A DNA stretch of 64,000 nucleotides from Sphingomonadales bacterium (GCA_947470185.1 CANIRZ010000001.1:1-64000), one strand, 5' to 3'; shown: positions 26,584 to 38,069, numbered from the stretch's first letter. A program made the numbers and translations. Notes: generated by a model not told the origin, from the letters alone.

Positions 26584-27975
26584 TCACCCAATCGCCCGCA
26601 ATTTCGGCTCCGCTTCATCGAGCGACTTGAGGATAATCCCCACCAAATCGTCGATTTGCGTCGGCGTGATGATCAGCGGCGGGCACATGACGATGGTGTC
26701 GCGGATGCCCCGCACCATCAGCCCGTTGCGGATACAGATGTCGCGGACCATTGGGCCTGCCGTCCCTTCGGCACCACCAAAGCGGGCGCCTGTGGCTTTG
26801 TTGGCAACAACCTCCACTGCGCCCAGCAACCCGATTGAGCGGGCTTCGCCGACCAGCGGATGGTCACTTAAAGTCGCCAGCTTTTTGGCCAAATAAGGGC
26901 CGGTTTCGTCGCGGACTTTCTCGAACAGACCTTCGCGCTCCATGATTTCGATATTGCGCAAGGCTACCGCTGACGCCACGGGATGCCCTGAATAGGTGTA
27001 GCCATGGACGAAATCGCCGCCCGTTTTAATGACCTTTACGATCTCCGCACTGACGGCGACGGCGGAAATCGGCAGGTAACCCGACGACAGCCCTTTGGCC
27101 ATCGCGATGATGTCCGGCTGGATGCCCATGGTTTCGTGGCCCCATATATTGCCCGTCCGGCCAAAGCCGCAGATAACCTCGTCACAGACCAACAATATGC
27201 CATATTTCCGACAAATCGCTTCAACCTGTGGCCAGTAATTTGCCGGCGGAATGATAACGCCACCCGCGCCTTGTACCGGCTCACCAATGAAGGCAGCGAC
27301 ATTTTCAGGACCGACTTCTAATATCTTGTCCTCAATGGCTTGCGCGCATGCGGTGCCGAAATCTTCCGGCGTCATGTCGCGGCCTTCATTATACCAATAT
27401 GGTTGGCGGACATGTTCAATGCCGGGCATCGGCAAAACTCCAGGCGCTGGGAAGCCTTGTTCATGCATGGATTTCATGCCCCCCATGCTGACGCCAGCCA
27501 CCGTGGAGCCATGATAGGCGTTGTGCCGGCTGATGATGATGGTGCGGCTATGTTCGCCCTTCACTTGCCAATAATGGCGCACCATCCTTAGAATCGTGTC
27601 ATTGGCTTCGGAGCCGGAGCTGTTGAAAAACACATGCGGCAAGCGGCCACCGGTGAGGCTGGAAATCTTGTCCGCGAGCATGATCGCTGGCGCATTCGCA
27701 GTTTTGAAGAAGCTGTTATAATAAGGCAACTCAAGCATTTGCTCGCGCGCGACCTCAGCCAATTCATCACGGCCATAGCCAACGGTCACACACCACAGAC
27801 CGGCCATGCCGTCCAAGATGCGATTGCCATCGCCATCATGGATGTAGCAACCTTCGGCATGGGTGATGATCCGGCTTCCGCCCAAATCCTCGATTTCTTG
27901 CCAGTCGGCTTGCGCGGGCAAATGGTGGGCGATGTCCATGCGGCGAAGTTCGGCGATATCGTAATTGCGTGGCAT
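26584..27975 (-). CDS. Class III aminotransferase (putrescine / omega-amino acid-pyruvate type)
   Basis: FFNSSGSEANDTILRMVRHYW; LLVCDEVICGFGRTG; IAMAKGLSSGYLPISAV; start trimmed to MPRNYDIAEL. Confidence 0.92.
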   Translation of the reverse strand: MPRNYDIAELRRMDIAHHLPAQADWQEIEDLGGSRIITHAEGCYIHDGDGNRILDGMAGLWCVTVGYGRDELAEVAREQMLELPYYNSFFKTANAPAIMLADKISSLTGGRLPHVFFNSSGSEANDTILRMVRHYWQVKGEHSRTIIISRHNAYHGSTVAGVSMGGMKSMHEQGFPAPGVLPMPGIEHVRQPYWYNEGRDMTPEDFGTACAQAIEDKILEVGPENVAAFIGEPVQGAGGVIIPPANYWPQVEAICRKYGILLVCDEVICGFGRTGNIWGHETMGIQPDIIAMAKGLSSGYLPISAVAVSAEIVKVIKTGGDFVHGYTYSGHPVASAVALRNIEIMEREGLFEKVRDETGPYLAKKLATLSDHPLVGEARSIGLLGAVEVVANKATGARFGGAEGTAGPMVRDICIRNGLMVRGIRDTIVMCPPLIITPTQIDDLVGIILKSLDEAEPKLRAIG

Positions 27976-28179
27976 AAATTGGTTCCTTGAATGTCTGGAT
28001 TCCCTTCCTGAATGTCGGAAGGACTGGGGGAGGGCGCCCGCCAAGTGCGCGGCACACCGTTTCAGGCCTTTTTCTTACCCTTGCTTTTATCAGAAGGGGT
28101 GAAGGGAAAAGGCACGCCAGAATTTAAGGCGAAAAGCCAATCCGTGCTTGGTAGCGGTTAAAGCGGGTAACGGTTCTAT

Positions 28180-28914
28180 TCACAGATTGCCTCTTAACGC
28201 CTTTCCCAAAAGGTGGAAATAGGTTTGCGAATCTGGATCATTTTCGGTTCCCCATTCGGGATGCCATTGCACCGCAAGCAAGGGCGCGCCATTTGGCCGG
28301 GCGCTATAGGCTTCGACAAGGCCATCGGGCGCGCGTGCTTCAACATTCAGGCCATCTGCGAGCTCACCAATGCCTTGATAATGGACGGAGTTCACGTCCA
28401 GCGCGCTCTTGGCATAGGCGCTGGCCAATATGCCGCCATCGGTAAGGTCTACGGCATGGCGGTGGCCAAACATCGCATCGAAGGAAACGTCGTCCGGCGC
28501 ATGGTGACGGATGAGGTCATCACTGGCGCTGGTGTCGCGGCGCAGTGTACCGCCCAAAGCGACGTTGATTTCCTGAAAGCCGCGGCAAATACCAAACACA
28601 GGCTTTTGCGCATCGATCATGCGGTTCACCATCGATATTGCTATTTCGTCGCGGCCATCGTCGAATGGGCCATCGCCACCATCTTCGCCATAGAGGCGCG
28701 TAGCGACATTCGACGGGCTACCCGTGAGCAAAATGCCGTCGATGCGCGGGGCGACATCTGAGGCGGTCATCAGGTCGGGAAGCGAAGGGATGATTAACGC
28801 CGCTACGTCGGCATAGGTCATCGCGGCGCGGATATATCGGTTCATCACCGCTTGCGCGCCTTCACTCCCGACCATGCGATTGCAAGCTATGACACCCAAT
28901 ACCGGACGGCTCAT
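28180..28914 (-). CDS. Class I glutamine amidotransferase, gamma-glutamyl-GABA hydrolase-like (PuuD-like)
   Basis: KPVFGICRGFQEINVALGGTLRRD; VQWHPEW. Confidence 0.9.
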   Translation of the reverse strand: MSRPVLGVIACNRMVGSEGAQAVMNRYIRAAMTYADVAALIIPSLPDLMTASDVAPRIDGILLTGSPSNVATRLYGEDGGDGPFDDGRDEIAISMVNRMIDAQKPVFGICRGFQEINVALGGTLRRDTSASDDLIRHHAPDDVSFDAMFGHRHAVDLTDGGILASAYAKSALDVNSVHYQGIGELADGLNVEARAPDGLVEAYSARPNGAPLLAVQWHPEWGTENDPDSQTYFHLLGKALRGNL

Positions 28915-28953
28915 TCTGCTGGCTCCCGCGCTACTTCCTGTTCACCGGATGGT

Positions 28954-30117
28954 TCATGCCGCTCCGATCAGCTCCCGACCAATCAACATCCGGCGGATTT
29001 CATTTGTGCCCGCGCCAATGTCGAGCAGCTTGGCATCGCGCCAATAACGTTCAACTGGCCAATCCTTGGTATAACCAGCGCCGCCCAATGCCTGAATCGC
29101 TTCGCCAGCAACCTTCACCGCGCTTTCGCTGGCGAGCAGGATTGCGCCTGCGGCATCAAAGCGGGTGGTCTGTCCAGCATCGCACGCACGCGCGACATTG
29201 TAGACATAGCTGCGCGCCGAATTCAGCGCGACATACATGTCGGCAACTTTGGCTTGCATCAATTGGAAGCTGCCAATGGGTTTGCCGAACTGCTTGCGTT
29301 CGCGGACATAAGGCAGGACGACATCAAGGCAGGCCTGCATCACGCCAAGCTGAAGCCCGGCGAGAACGACGCGTTCATAGTCCAGCCCAGACATCAATAC
29401 GCCAACGCCGCCATGCAACGGGCCCATCATTTGTTCTTCGGACACAAAGCAGTCATTAAACACGAGCTCCGCTGTTGGCGATCCGCGCATCCCGACCTTG
29501 TCGATTTTCTGGCCAATGGAGAAACCCTCCATGCCTTTTTCGATTAAAAATGCGGTTATTCCGCGCGATTCAGCTTCGGGTGCGGTTTTTGCATAGACGA
29601 CCAAAGTGTCTGCATAAGGCGCGTTGGTGATCCAATATTTGGTGCCGTTGAGGATATAGCCGCCCTGAACCGCTTCGGCCTTTAGCTTCATCGATACGAC
29701 GTCCGAACCTGCGCCCGCTTCAGACATGGCAAGGCTGCCGACATGTTCACCCGAAATTAGCTTGGGCAAATATTTCGCCTTTTGCTCTGGCGTTGCCCAG
29801 CGCGCGATTTGGTTGACGCATAGATTTGAGTGCGCGCCATAGGATAGGCCGATGGAGGCAGAGGCACGGCTGACTTCTTCTACCGCGACAACATGCTCCA
29901 GATAGCCAAGGCCCAGACCGCCGTCCGCTTCATCCACAGTGATGCCGTGCAAGCCAAGTTCGCCAATGGCTGGCCACAGCTCTTCACGCGGAAACCAGTC
30001 ATCCGCGTCAATTTTGGTCGCGAGCGGTGCAATTTTGTCCGTTGCGAACCGCTTGGTCGTGGCACGGATCATGTCGGCGTTTTCGCCAAGAGCGAAGTCT
30101 AAGGTCATGCTTGTCAT
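28954..30117 (-). CDS. Acyl-CoA dehydrogenase (isovaleryl-CoA dehydrogenase-like)
   Basis: LAMSEAGAGSDVVSMKLKAE; YERVVLAGLQLGVMQACLDVVLPYVRERKQFG; WRDAKLLDIGAGTNEIRRMLIGREL. Confidence 0.9.
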   Translation of the reverse strand: MTSMTLDFALGENADMIRATTKRFATDKIAPLATKIDADDWFPREELWPAIGELGLHGITVDEADGGLGLGYLEHVVAVEEVSRASASIGLSYGAHSNLCVNQIARWATPEQKAKYLPKLISGEHVGSLAMSEAGAGSDVVSMKLKAEAVQGGYILNGTKYWITNAPYADTLVVYAKTAPEAESRGITAFLIEKGMEGFSIGQKIDKVGMRGSPTAELVFNDCFVSEEQMMGPLHGGVGVLMSGLDYERVVLAGLQLGVMQACLDVVLPYVRERKQFGKPIGSFQLMQAKVADMYVALNSARSYVYNVARACDAGQTTRFDAAGAILLASESAVKVAGEAIQALGGAGYTKDWPVERYWRDAKLLDIGAGTNEIRRMLIGRELIGAA

Positions 30118-30226
30118 CCCATCGCTCTGCCATTTATTTGGATATGCTGCAAGCATGGGGCTAGCCAGTCAGTTACCTTTTGCCTACCGCTTGTAACATG
30201 ATTTCCAAGCGAGCGAATCTTCACTG

Positions 30227-31462
30227 ATGCATTATGATATTCTCATCGTCGGCGGCGGCCATGGCGGCGCGCAAGCGGCAATTGCACTTCGGCAGGTCAA
30301 ATATGAAGGCAGCATTGGCATAGTGAATGCCGAGCCTGAATATCCTTATGAGCGCCCGCCATTGTCCAAAGACTATTTTGCTGGTGACAAGGCGTTTGAA
30401 CGCATCATGATCCGACCCGCAGCCTTTTGGGCCGAGCGTGCCATCGACATTATGCTGGGACAGCGCGTCGATAGCGTTGACCCCGCTGCTCATCAGGTGA
30501 CCGTTTTTGACGGTACAATTATCTCATATGGCAGCATGATTTGGGCAACGGGCGGCAGTCCGCGGCAATTGCCCGTTGAGGGGGGCAATCTGTCCGGTAT
30601 GCATGTCGTGCGCACCCGTGCAGATGTCGACCGGATGCTTGATGGCCTTGATGATGTCGCGGAGGTTGCGATTGTTGGCGGCGGCTATATCGGGCTTGAG
30701 GCGGCGGCCGTGCTGCGCAAAATGGGTAAGAAAGTGACTGTGCTGGAGGCCATGGACCGCGTGCTGGCGCGGGTCGCTGGCGAACCGCTGTCACGCTTTT
30801 ACGAATCCGAGCATCGCGCGCATGGCGTCGACGTTCGGTTGGGCATTGAAATCACCGCTGTTGAAGGCGAGGGCTTTGTCACTGGCGTTCGCTTGGCGGA
30901 TGGTGAGGTGATCCCCGCGCAGATGGTCATTGTCGGAATTGGGATCATTCCCGCCGTCGCGCCATTGCTCAATGCGGGCGCAGCCGGCGGGACAGGGGTT
31001 GATGTCGATGCCTATTGCCGGACGTCGCTGCCAGATATCTTTGCCATCGGTGATTGCGCGGCGCACGCCAACGCCTTTGCCGGCGGCAACATCATGCGCG
31101 TTGAATCTGTGCAAAACGCCAATGACATGGCGAATGCTGTGGCCAAAAGCCTGACGGGCGAGCTTACGCAATATCACGCTGTGCCATGGTTTTGGTCCAA
31201 CCAATATGACCTGCGATTGCAAACCGTCGGGATCAGTGCGGGTTACGATACGACCATATTGCGCGGTGACCCCAACACACGCAGCTTTTCACTGATTTAC
31301 CTAAAAGCGGGCAAAGTCATCGCGCTCGACTGTGTCAATGCCACCAAGGATTATGTGCAAGGCCGTTTGTTCGTGACCGATGGCCTTTCGCCCACGGGTG
31401 ATCAATTGGCTGACACAGCTGTTACCTTGAAGGAACTCGCCGCAGAATTGGCGGCCACCTAA
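30227..31462 (+). CDS. FAD-dependent ferredoxin reductase (rhodocoxin/putidaredoxin reductase-like)
   Basis: [58 protein letters not shown]. Confidence 0.9.
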   Translation: MHYDILIVGGGHGGAQAAIALRQVKYEGSIGIVNAEPEYPYERPPLSKDYFAGDKAFERIMIRPAAFWAERAIDIMLGQRVDSVDPAAHQVTVFDGTIISYGSMIWATGGSPRQLPVEGGNLSGMHVVRTRADVDRMLDGLDDVAEVAIVGGGYIGLEAAAVLRKMGKKVTVLEAMDRVLARVAGEPLSRFYESEHRAHGVDVRLGIEITAVEGEGFVTGVRLADGEVIPAQMVIVGIGIIPAVAPLLNAGAAGGTGVDVDAYCRTSLPDIFAIGDCAAHANAFAGGNIMRVESVQNANDMANAVAKSLTGELTQYHAVPWFWSNQYDLRLQTVGISAGYDTTILRGDPNTRSFSLIYLKAGKVIALDCVNATKDYVQGRLFVTDGLSPTGDQLADTAVTLKELAAELAAT

Positions 31463-31466
31463 ACAT

Positions 31467-34253
31467 TTGCCTCCGGTACGTTCCGCCCTCACGGCCATAT
31501 TAGGCCCTACCAACACAGGTAAGACACATCTTGCCGTCGAGCGGATGTGTGCGCACTCCAGCGGTATGATCGGCTTTCCCCTGCGCTTGCTGGCGCGGGA
31601 AATTTACGACCGCGTTGTGGCCATGAAAGGCGTGCAGAATGTCGCGTTGATCACAGGCGAAGAACGCATCGAGCCGCCGCAAGCGCGCTGGTATTGCTGC
31701 ACCGTTGAAAGCATGCCCATCCAGAAAGAATTTGCCTTTGTCGCGATTGACGAAGCGCAATTGGGTGCCGATCCCGAACGCGGGCATATCTTTACCGACC
31801 GCATATTGCATGCGCGCGGACGCGAGGAAACGATGATCTTGGGGTCGGAAAGCCTGCGCCCGATCATTCGGTCGCTGCTGCCCGATGCAGAGATAATCTC
31901 CCGCCCGCGCTTCTCGACGTTGAGCTACGCTGGTGCCAAGAAACTGTCGCGCTTGCCAAAGCGGTCCGCCATCGTCGCCTTTTCTATTGAACAAGTATAT
32001 GCCGTGGCCGAAACCCTGCGCCGGATGCGTGGCGGTGCGGCGGTCGTGATGGGCGCGTTGTCGCCGCGTACACGAAATGCGCAAGTGGCGATGTTTCAAT
32101 CGGGCGAGGTGGATTATCTCGTCGCCACCGACGCGATCGGCATGGGGCTGAACCTTGACGTTGCCCATGTTGCCTTTGTCAGCCTCTCCAAATTTGACGG
32201 CTCGCGCCGCCGCCGATTGACGGTTGCAGAAATGGCGCAAATTGCAGGCCGCGCTGGCCGGCACCAACGTGACGGCAGTTTTGGGACGCTGGCTGGCGAA
32301 GGCAGCGAATTCACACCCGAAGAAGTTCTGGCGATTGAAGGGCACAGCTTCCCACGTCTGGATTGGCTCTTTTGGCGGGAGGCAAAGCCGCGTTTCAACG
32401 ATATTGCCACATTGATCGCCGATCTGGAGAAAAAGCCACATCGTCCGGGGCTTTTGCCCGCGCCAAAGGTTATCGACCTGTTGGTGTTGAAACGCTTGGC
32501 TGAATTGCCCGATGTGAAAGCGCTCATTCGCCACCCCGTCGACGTTGCGCGCCTGTGGGAAGTCGCATGTCTGCCCGACTTCCGGCAAATGGGTGAGGAG
32601 CATCACAGCCGTTTCGTCGCGTCTTTGTGGCAGTATCTAGGCCAGAATGAACGCGTCATTCCACAGGGCGTCTATGCCAGCGAACTTGCACGGCTGGATA
32701 ACATCCAAGGTGATGTGGATACGTTGTCGGCGCGAATCGCGGCGGTGCGGACTTGGACCTATATTGCCCACCGAAGCGATTGGCTGACCAATCCGCCTGC
32801 GATGGCCGAACGTGCTCGAGCGTTGGAAGAAAAATTATCTGATGCGCTGCACGATGCGCTGCGTCAGCGGTTTGTCGATAAACGCACATCAATGTTGCTT
32901 CGGAAAGGCGCGAAAGATGTCGGTTTGCTGCCCGTCGAGATTCAGGCGGACAACCGTGTTCTGGTAGATGGCGAGGACATTGGCACTTTACAGGGCTTCG
33001 CCTTTCGGGTTGACCCAGCGGCCAAAGCGGGTGACCGTAAATTGTTATTGGCTGCCGCCGAACGGCATTTGGCAGCCATTTTGAGACAAAAGGCAAAGGA
33101 CGTAAGTATGGCAGAGGACAGCGAATTCTCGCTCGCAGCCGATGGAGAGGGCAAGCCCGCGATTTTCTGGAAGGGCGAACTTCTTGGCGCGTTGACTAAG
33201 GGTCGGACACTGCTTCAACCCGCATTTACCCCAGTGAAGGCCGTTTCCGGACTTGAAGGCGACGCTTTGCGGGACATCACCACCCGCGCCGAAGGCTGGA
33301 TAGAAGCGCAATTGGCCAAGGCAATGGGCGGCATCGTCGGGCTTTTGGACCTTGCCCAGCAAGCCGATGTCGACGGCAATGTGCGTGCACTTGCGGTGCG
33401 CTTAGCCGACGAGGGCGGTATCGCTGGCCGGCACTATCTAGCCGATGCGATTGCGGCATTGCCAAAGGAAGCACGCGGCGCAGCGCGCAAGGGCGGCATC
33501 GTGTTTGGCGCGCTTGATATTTATCACCACGCCGCGTTGAAACCTGCGGCGGCCAAATGGCGCGCAGCATTATTTGCGGCGCGTGACAGCCTTGCGATGC
33601 CCGAACTTCCGCCTGAAAGCGCGGTGCATTTGAAGGCGTGGAACTTTGCTAATGCATCCGAAGCACGCAACGCTGGCTACAGGCGCATTGGCGACGAGTA
33701 TGTCCGCATTGATTTGGCCGAACGCGTCATTAAAAAAGCGCATGAAGCCCGTGGGCAGGGCAATTTGGTCAGCATGGACATGGCCTTCGCAACGTCGCTG
33801 GGCATTAGTGAGGCTGGGTTAAAGGCATTGATGCGCGATGCAGGCTTCCGCCCTGCGGAAAAGGCACAAGAGCCGCAGGCTGAACCTGAGCCTGCATCTG
33901 ACGCGGTGGCAGACGCAGCGCAGGGTGTTGCGAGCGACGTTGCGCCAGCATCCGAAACTGAAAATGTTCAACCCGACGTCGCTGGCGAACAAGAGGCGAT
34001 CGCCACCGAACCTACCGTTGCCCCTGCACCCGAACCGCAAGCTGTCACGCTCACACACTGGCGCTGGGTCGGCCTGCCAAAGCCGCGTCCGCCCGAGCAG
34101 CGTCAACAGCGTGCCAAGCCACAACATCACAAAACACACGCTGCAGGTAAGCCGCAGGCCAAGCCAGATCGCATGCCTGTTGCGCCAAAGCAAAATGCCC
34201 AGCCATCATCCTTGGCGCTGCAGTTGGCGGCGCTTAAGGGCCTCAAGCTTTAG
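31467..34253 (+). CDS. SUV3-like DExH RNA helicase with disordered C-terminus
   Basis: AILGPTNTGKTHLAVERM; VAIDEAQLGADPERG; TDAIGMGLNLDV; QIAGRAGRH; Pro/Ala/Glu-rich C-term; TTG start. Confidence 0.88.
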   Translation: MPPVRSALTAILGPTNTGKTHLAVERMCAHSSGMIGFPLRLLAREIYDRVVAMKGVQNVALITGEERIEPPQARWYCCTVESMPIQKEFAFVAIDEAQLGADPERGHIFTDRILHARGREETMILGSESLRPIIRSLLPDAEIISRPRFSTLSYAGAKKLSRLPKRSAIVAFSIEQVYAVAETLRRMRGGAAVVMGALSPRTRNAQVAMFQSGEVDYLVATDAIGMGLNLDVAHVAFVSLSKFDGSRRRRLTVAEMAQIAGRAGRHQRDGSFGTLAGEGSEFTPEEVLAIEGHSFPRLDWLFWREAKPRFNDIATLIADLEKKPHRPGLLPAPKVIDLLVLKRLAELPDVKALIRHPVDVARLWEVACLPDFRQMGEEHHSRFVASLWQYLGQNERVIPQGVYASELARLDNIQGDVDTLSARIAAVRTWTYIAHRSDWLTNPPAMAERARALEEKLSDALHDALRQRFVDKRTSMLLRKGAKDVGLLPVEIQADNRVLVDGEDIGTLQGFAFRVDPAAKAGDRKLLLAAAERHLAAILRQKAKDVSMAEDSEFSLAADGEGKPAIFWKGELLGALTKGRTLLQPAFTPVKAVSGLEGDALRDITTRAEGWIEAQLAKAMGGIVGLLDLAQQADVDGNVRALAVRLADEGGIAGRHYLADAIAALPKEARGAARKGGIVFGALDIYHHAALKPAAAKWRAALFAARDSLAMPELPPESAVHLKAWNFANASEARNAGYRRIGDEYVRIDLAERVIKKAHEARGQGNLVSMDMAFATSLGISEAGLKALMRDAGFRPAEKAQEPQAEPEPASDAVADAAQGVASDVAPASETENVQPDVAGEQEAIATEPTVAPAPEPQAVTLTHWRWVGLPKPRPPEQRQQRAKPQHHKTHAAGKPQAKPDRMPVAPKQNAQPSSLALQLAALKGLKL

Positions 34254-34268
34254 ACGGTCGGGGCGACT

Positions 34269-34517
34269 TTGCGGATCGACAAGCTCCTTTTCTTTCTGCG
34301 CTTCGCCAAGAGCCGAACGCTTGCCCAAGGCTGGGCCGAGGCGGGGCATATCCGCGTCAATGGCCGCCGAGTTGAAAAGGCAAGCCTGCCGATCGTCACG
34401 GGGGACGTCATTACCATGCCAATTGGTGAAACCGTTGTGACCCTAAAGCTTCTTTCGATGCCCTTTCGGCGGGGTCCAGCGTCTGAGGCACAGCTTTGCT
34501 ATCAACTGATAGACTAA
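34269..34517 (+). CDS. S4-domain RNA-binding protein (Hsp15-like)
   Basis: MRIDKLLFFLRFAKSRTLAQGWAEAGHIRVNGRRVEKAS; TTG start. Confidence 0.85.
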   Translation: MRIDKLLFFLRFAKSRTLAQGWAEAGHIRVNGRRVEKASLPIVTGDVITMPIGETVVTLKLLSMPFRRGPASEAQLCYQLID

Positions 34518-34623
34518 AAATTGGCAGGCATTTGCATTCGGCCGTTGACTTCCCCCCGCGCCTCGCAATAGGCACTCGGAGTGAAGTGGCTTACGTACCG
34601 CCACCTATAGGAGAGTTCCGCAA

Positions 34624-34962
34624 GTGACTTATGTTGTTACCGATGCCTGCATCCGCTGCAAATATATGGACTGCGTTGAAGTATGTCCGGTGGATTGCTT
34701 TTACGAAGGCGACAACATGCTCGTCATTAACCCCAATGAATGCATCGATTGCGGCGTTTGTGAACCAGAATGCCCCGCAGAAGCCATTTTGCCAGATACC
34801 GAAAGCGGTCTTGAGCAATGGCTTGAATTGAACGCCACCTACAGCGCCGAATGGCCGAATATCACCACTAGCCGTGAACCACCTGCCGATGCAGATGAGT
34901 TTAAGGGCGAAGAAGGCAAATTCGACAAATATTTCAGCGCTGATCCCGGCGAGGGCGACTAA
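34624..34962 (+). CDS. fdxA: 7Fe/8Fe ferredoxin FdxA
   Basis: [55 protein letters not shown]. Confidence 0.95.
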   Translation: MTYVVTDACIRCKYMDCVEVCPVDCFYEGDNMLVINPNECIDCGVCEPECPAEAILPDTESGLEQWLELNATYSAEWPNITTSREPPADADEFKGEEGKFDKYFSADPGEGD

Positions 34963-36251
34963 GCCTTTTCGGTGCGGTGCGCCTTCAACCAGCTTTTTTG
35001 ATAGCTTTCGACTTCACGAAGCGCGGCAAACACCGTGAGGTCGGATTGTACCCTGCCAGTGCGGCCAAGCGCATAAATCTGGCTGTAGAACCAATATTGG
35101 GTCGCAAAACCTTCTATGCCGCGTATCATCTTGAGCTTGCGCAAGGACGAAAGCCATTCGGGCAGCAGCTTCAACTGGTTTTCGACCCTAGGAAGCATAG
35201 CCATGCCGCCCAGCAGCCGCTTGGGCGCCTCGGGCATTACACATAATGGCCTGGCAAGGCCGATGACGTCGGCGGCACCGTTACGCAGCGCTTGCTCCAT
35301 GGCGGATGCACTGCGGAAACCGCCAGTCACCATCAGTGGTATTGTTAATTCGGCCTTCATTGCTTGCGCAAAATCAACAAAATAGGCCTCACGCGCGAGC
35401 GTGGTGTCCGCCACATTTTGCGTTTCTTCGACTTCCATGCCTTCGAGGCCCAGAAGTTTTGGCTGTTCATAGGTACCGCCGGAGATCTCGATGAGGTCAA
35501 CGCCAGCTTCCTGCAACCAGCGTGCAACCTGAAGGCTGTCTTCAAAGGCGAAACCGCCGCGCTGGAAATCGGCACTGTTCAATTTGACTGAAATGGGGAA
35601 GTCACGCCCAACCAAAGTACGCACTGTATTCAGCGTGAACATCAGAAAACGTGCGCGATTGACAAGGCTTCCGCCCCAACGGTCCGTGCGCTGGTTGGAC
35701 CGTGGGCTCAAAAACTGCGAAATAAGATAGCCATGTGCGGCATGGATTTGGACGCCGGTGAAACCGCCATTTTTGCAGTGCAAAGCCGCCTGACCAAAAC
35801 GGCCAATCAAGTTCAAAATTTCGTCTTCGGTGAGCGCGACCGGTATGCCAAATTGTCCACCCGGTAGCCCCAATTTGACAGCGGAAGGCGCCTTGGGGTG
35901 CGGATTGACCGCGCGCATGGTTTGCCGTCCGGCGTGGCTAATTTGCGCCCAAAAATGGTTGCCATTGCGTGTTGCTGCTTTAGTCCACGCCTGAAGCGCA
36001 TCCATCATCTCTTCGTCCGGCTGTCCGTTAAAAAAGACGTTACCGGGACGTTCCAGATGATTGGCATCAATATGGATATTGCCCGAGATATGCAGGCCAG
36101 CCCCGCCATCTGACCAAATGCCATATAATCGCTGCAGTTCGGGCGTCGGACGACCCATTGGATCAGCCAACCCCTCGGTCATCGCGGCCTTTGCGATACG
36201 ATTATTCAAAACCGCCCCGCATGGCATTGTCAAAGTGCTATTTAGTCTCAC
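34959..36251 (-). CDS. NADH:flavin oxidoreductase (Old Yellow Enzyme family)
   Basis: [37 protein letters not shown]. Confidence 0.93.
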   Translation of the reverse strand: MRLNSTLTMPCGAVLNNRIAKAAMTEGLADPMGRPTPELQRLYGIWSDGGAGLHISGNIHIDANHLERPGNVFFNGQPDEEMMDALQAWTKAATRNGNHFWAQISHAGRQTMRAVNPHPKAPSAVKLGLPGGQFGIPVALTEDEILNLIGRFGQAALHCKNGGFTGVQIHAAHGYLISQFLSPRSNQRTDRWGGSLVNRARFLMFTLNTVRTLVGRDFPISVKLNSADFQRGGFAFEDSLQVARWLQEAGVDLIEISGGTYEQPKLLGLEGMEVEETQNVADTTLAREAYFVDFAQAMKAELTIPLMVTGGFRSASAMEQALRNGAADVIGLARPLCVMPEAPKRLLGGMAMLPRVENQLKLLPEWLSSLRKLKMIRGIEGFATQYWFYSQIYALGRTGRVQSDLTVFAALREVESYQKSWLKAHRTEKA

Positions 36252-36553
36252 TTTGGTTCGCTTGCTGTATCGGGTTTTGTGGTGCCAGCGGGTTCCGTTT
36301 CCATCGGTGGCGCTTTGGCGGCATCCGTCTTTGGTGCTTCGACGTTGGCTGGTTTTGAAGCCGCAGGCGCGGCATCAAGCGTTGCTTCGTCGGTCGATTC
36401 ATCGGTATTAATCATGTCGTCGCTGATCGTACCTTTCAGACTTTCGAGATTATCCATACGTGTTTCTGTGACTTGATTGTCTTCCTTGGAACTGCCGCAG
36501 GCAGACACCAGAAGCAGTAGGGCAAGGGCCGGCATTAGTCGGGAAAAGCGCAT
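36248..36553 (-). CDS. Putative lipoprotein
   Basis: MRFSRLMPALALLLLVSACGSSKEDN lipobox; acidic Ala/Pro-rich remainder. Confidence 0.65.
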   Translation of the reverse strand: MRFSRLMPALALLLLVSACGSSKEDNQVTETRMDNLESLKGTISDDMINTDESTDEATLDAAPAASKPANVEAPKTDAAKAPPMETEPAGTTKPDTASEPK

Positions 36554-36568
36554 GATATCCTCGTTCAT

Positions 36569-37246
36569 CTATTTCGGCGCGACCGTACAATTTCCGGTCG
36601 TTTTCGCAAGACTATTGAGAAAGCTGACAAAAGTGGCGCGCAATGCGGCGTCAAAATCTGCGAGCGTTGCCTCAATACCCAAAGCGGCAAGGCTCGTGAC
36701 CGGATATTCGGATATACCGCATGGTACGATGCCCGAAAAATGGTTCAGATCGGGTGCGATATTAACCGCAAAGCCGTGCATCGTGACCCATTTGCGGATC
36801 CGCACGCCAATGGCGCCAATCTTTGCCTCTTGGCCGTTTTTTGTGTCGCACCAGATACCCACGCGGCCCTCTGCGCGGCGCGCTTCGACCCCAAAATGTC
36901 CAAGGGCTTCGATTACCCAGCCTTCCAACGCATGGACGTAGCAGCGCACATCTTTACCCCTATGCGCAAGGTCAAGCATGACATATCCCACGCGCTGGCC
37001 AGGGCCATGGTAGGTGTACCGCCCACCGCGTCCGGTGTCATAAACCGGAAACTGTTGGCTCAGCAGCTCGGCAGGGTCTGCACTCGTTCCGCTGGTGTAC
37101 AAAGGCGGGTGTTCAAGCAGCCATACAAGCTCGCGCGCGCCGGTATCGCGTATTGCAGCCTGCAACGCTCCCATACGCGCGACCGCGTCGGGGTAAGGGG
37201 TCAGGCCTTCGGAAACGTCCCAGTCGATATTGCCATCCAAAATCAT
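36569..37246 (-). CDS. lipB: Octanoyltransferase LipB
   Basis: [61 protein letters not shown]. Confidence 0.94.
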   Translation of the reverse strand: MILDGNIDWDVSEGLTPYPDAVARMGALQAAIRDTGARELVWLLEHPPLYTSGTSADPAELLSQQFPVYDTGRGGRYTYHGPGQRVGYVMLDLAHRGKDVRCYVHALEGWVIEALGHFGVEARRAEGRVGIWCDTKNGQEAKIGAIGVRIRKWVTMHGFAVNIAPDLNHFSGIVPCGISEYPVTSLAALGIEATLADFDAALRATFVSFLNSLAKTTGNCTVAPK

Positions 37247-37328
37247 GTAGCAGCCTTTAGCATGGCGCAAGCGCCTTGCCACCGCATATGTCTATCTCTA
37301 CGCCCCAGCTATGCAGACGAACAAAATG

Positions 37329-38069
37329 CCAAAGAAGCTTGATTACCGGACCGTGTGGTCTGATGCGCGCAATATGTTTGCGGCGGACAAAGACGCGATT
37401 GTTGCAATCGCCGGCTTCTTCATCTTTTTGACAGCTTGGATTTCTGGTTTTCTGGTGCCGCCATTGATGATCGACACTTTGGAAAATGCGGACACGGCAG
37501 TTGCAACGCTCAGCAGCTATTTTGAGGTCAATTGGCCTATATTGCTGCCAAGCATGATGGTGACGATGTATGGGAGTTTGTCGCTCTATGTCCTGCTGTC
37601 GGGGCGTACTTTGACCAAAGTAGGGGACGCCCTTGGCGTCGCGGCGGCATTGTTTGTGCCCTATCTGGTGGCAAGTTTGTTGGTGGGATGGGCCACATTG
37701 GCTGGATTTTTCCTCCTCGTGATACCCGGGCTTTATCTGTCAGGGCGGTTTGCATTGCTGCCTGCGGTGATCGCGGGGGATAGTCGCCGCGGCATGCATG
37801 CATCGGTCCTTCGCACTTGGAACGTCACGCGTAACTATGGTTGGGCGATTTTGATATTGATGCTGTTCGTTGCGCTCGCAGTGCGCCTAGCATCCGGGAT
37901 CGCGGGCGGCGCAGTTGATGCCGTTTCCCAATCCATCGCAGGCGAGGCGGGGATTCCGATCCTTCAGTCAGGCGTTAGCGCGCTCTTCGTCACTGTCGAG
38001 GCCGTGGCTTTCATCTTGATGCTCGCTGCCGTCAACCGTCAACTTTCGGCGCAAACCCCTCATCAATAA
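37329..38069 (+). CDS. Integral membrane protein (GDPD membrane-domain / DUF7847-like)
   Basis: Several TMs; GRFALLPAVIAGDSRRGMHASVLRTWNVTRNYGWAI. Confidence 0.6.
   Translation, partial: PKKLDYRTVWSDARNMFAADKDAIVAIAGFFIFLTAWISGFLVPPLMIDTLENADTAVATLSSYFEVNWPILLPSMMVTMYGSLSLYVLLSGRTLTKVGDALGVAAALFVPYLVASLLVGWATLAGFFLLVIPGLYLSGRFALLPAVIAGDSRRGMHASVLRTWNVTRNYGWAILILMLFVALAVRLASGIAGGAVDAVSQSIAGEAGIPILQSGVSALFVTVEAVAFILMLAAVNRQLSAQTPHQ

Noticed and set aside
31500-32606. 368-aa minus ORF over the helicase
   Set aside because: Antisense to clear helicase motifs; shadow of GC-biased codon usage.
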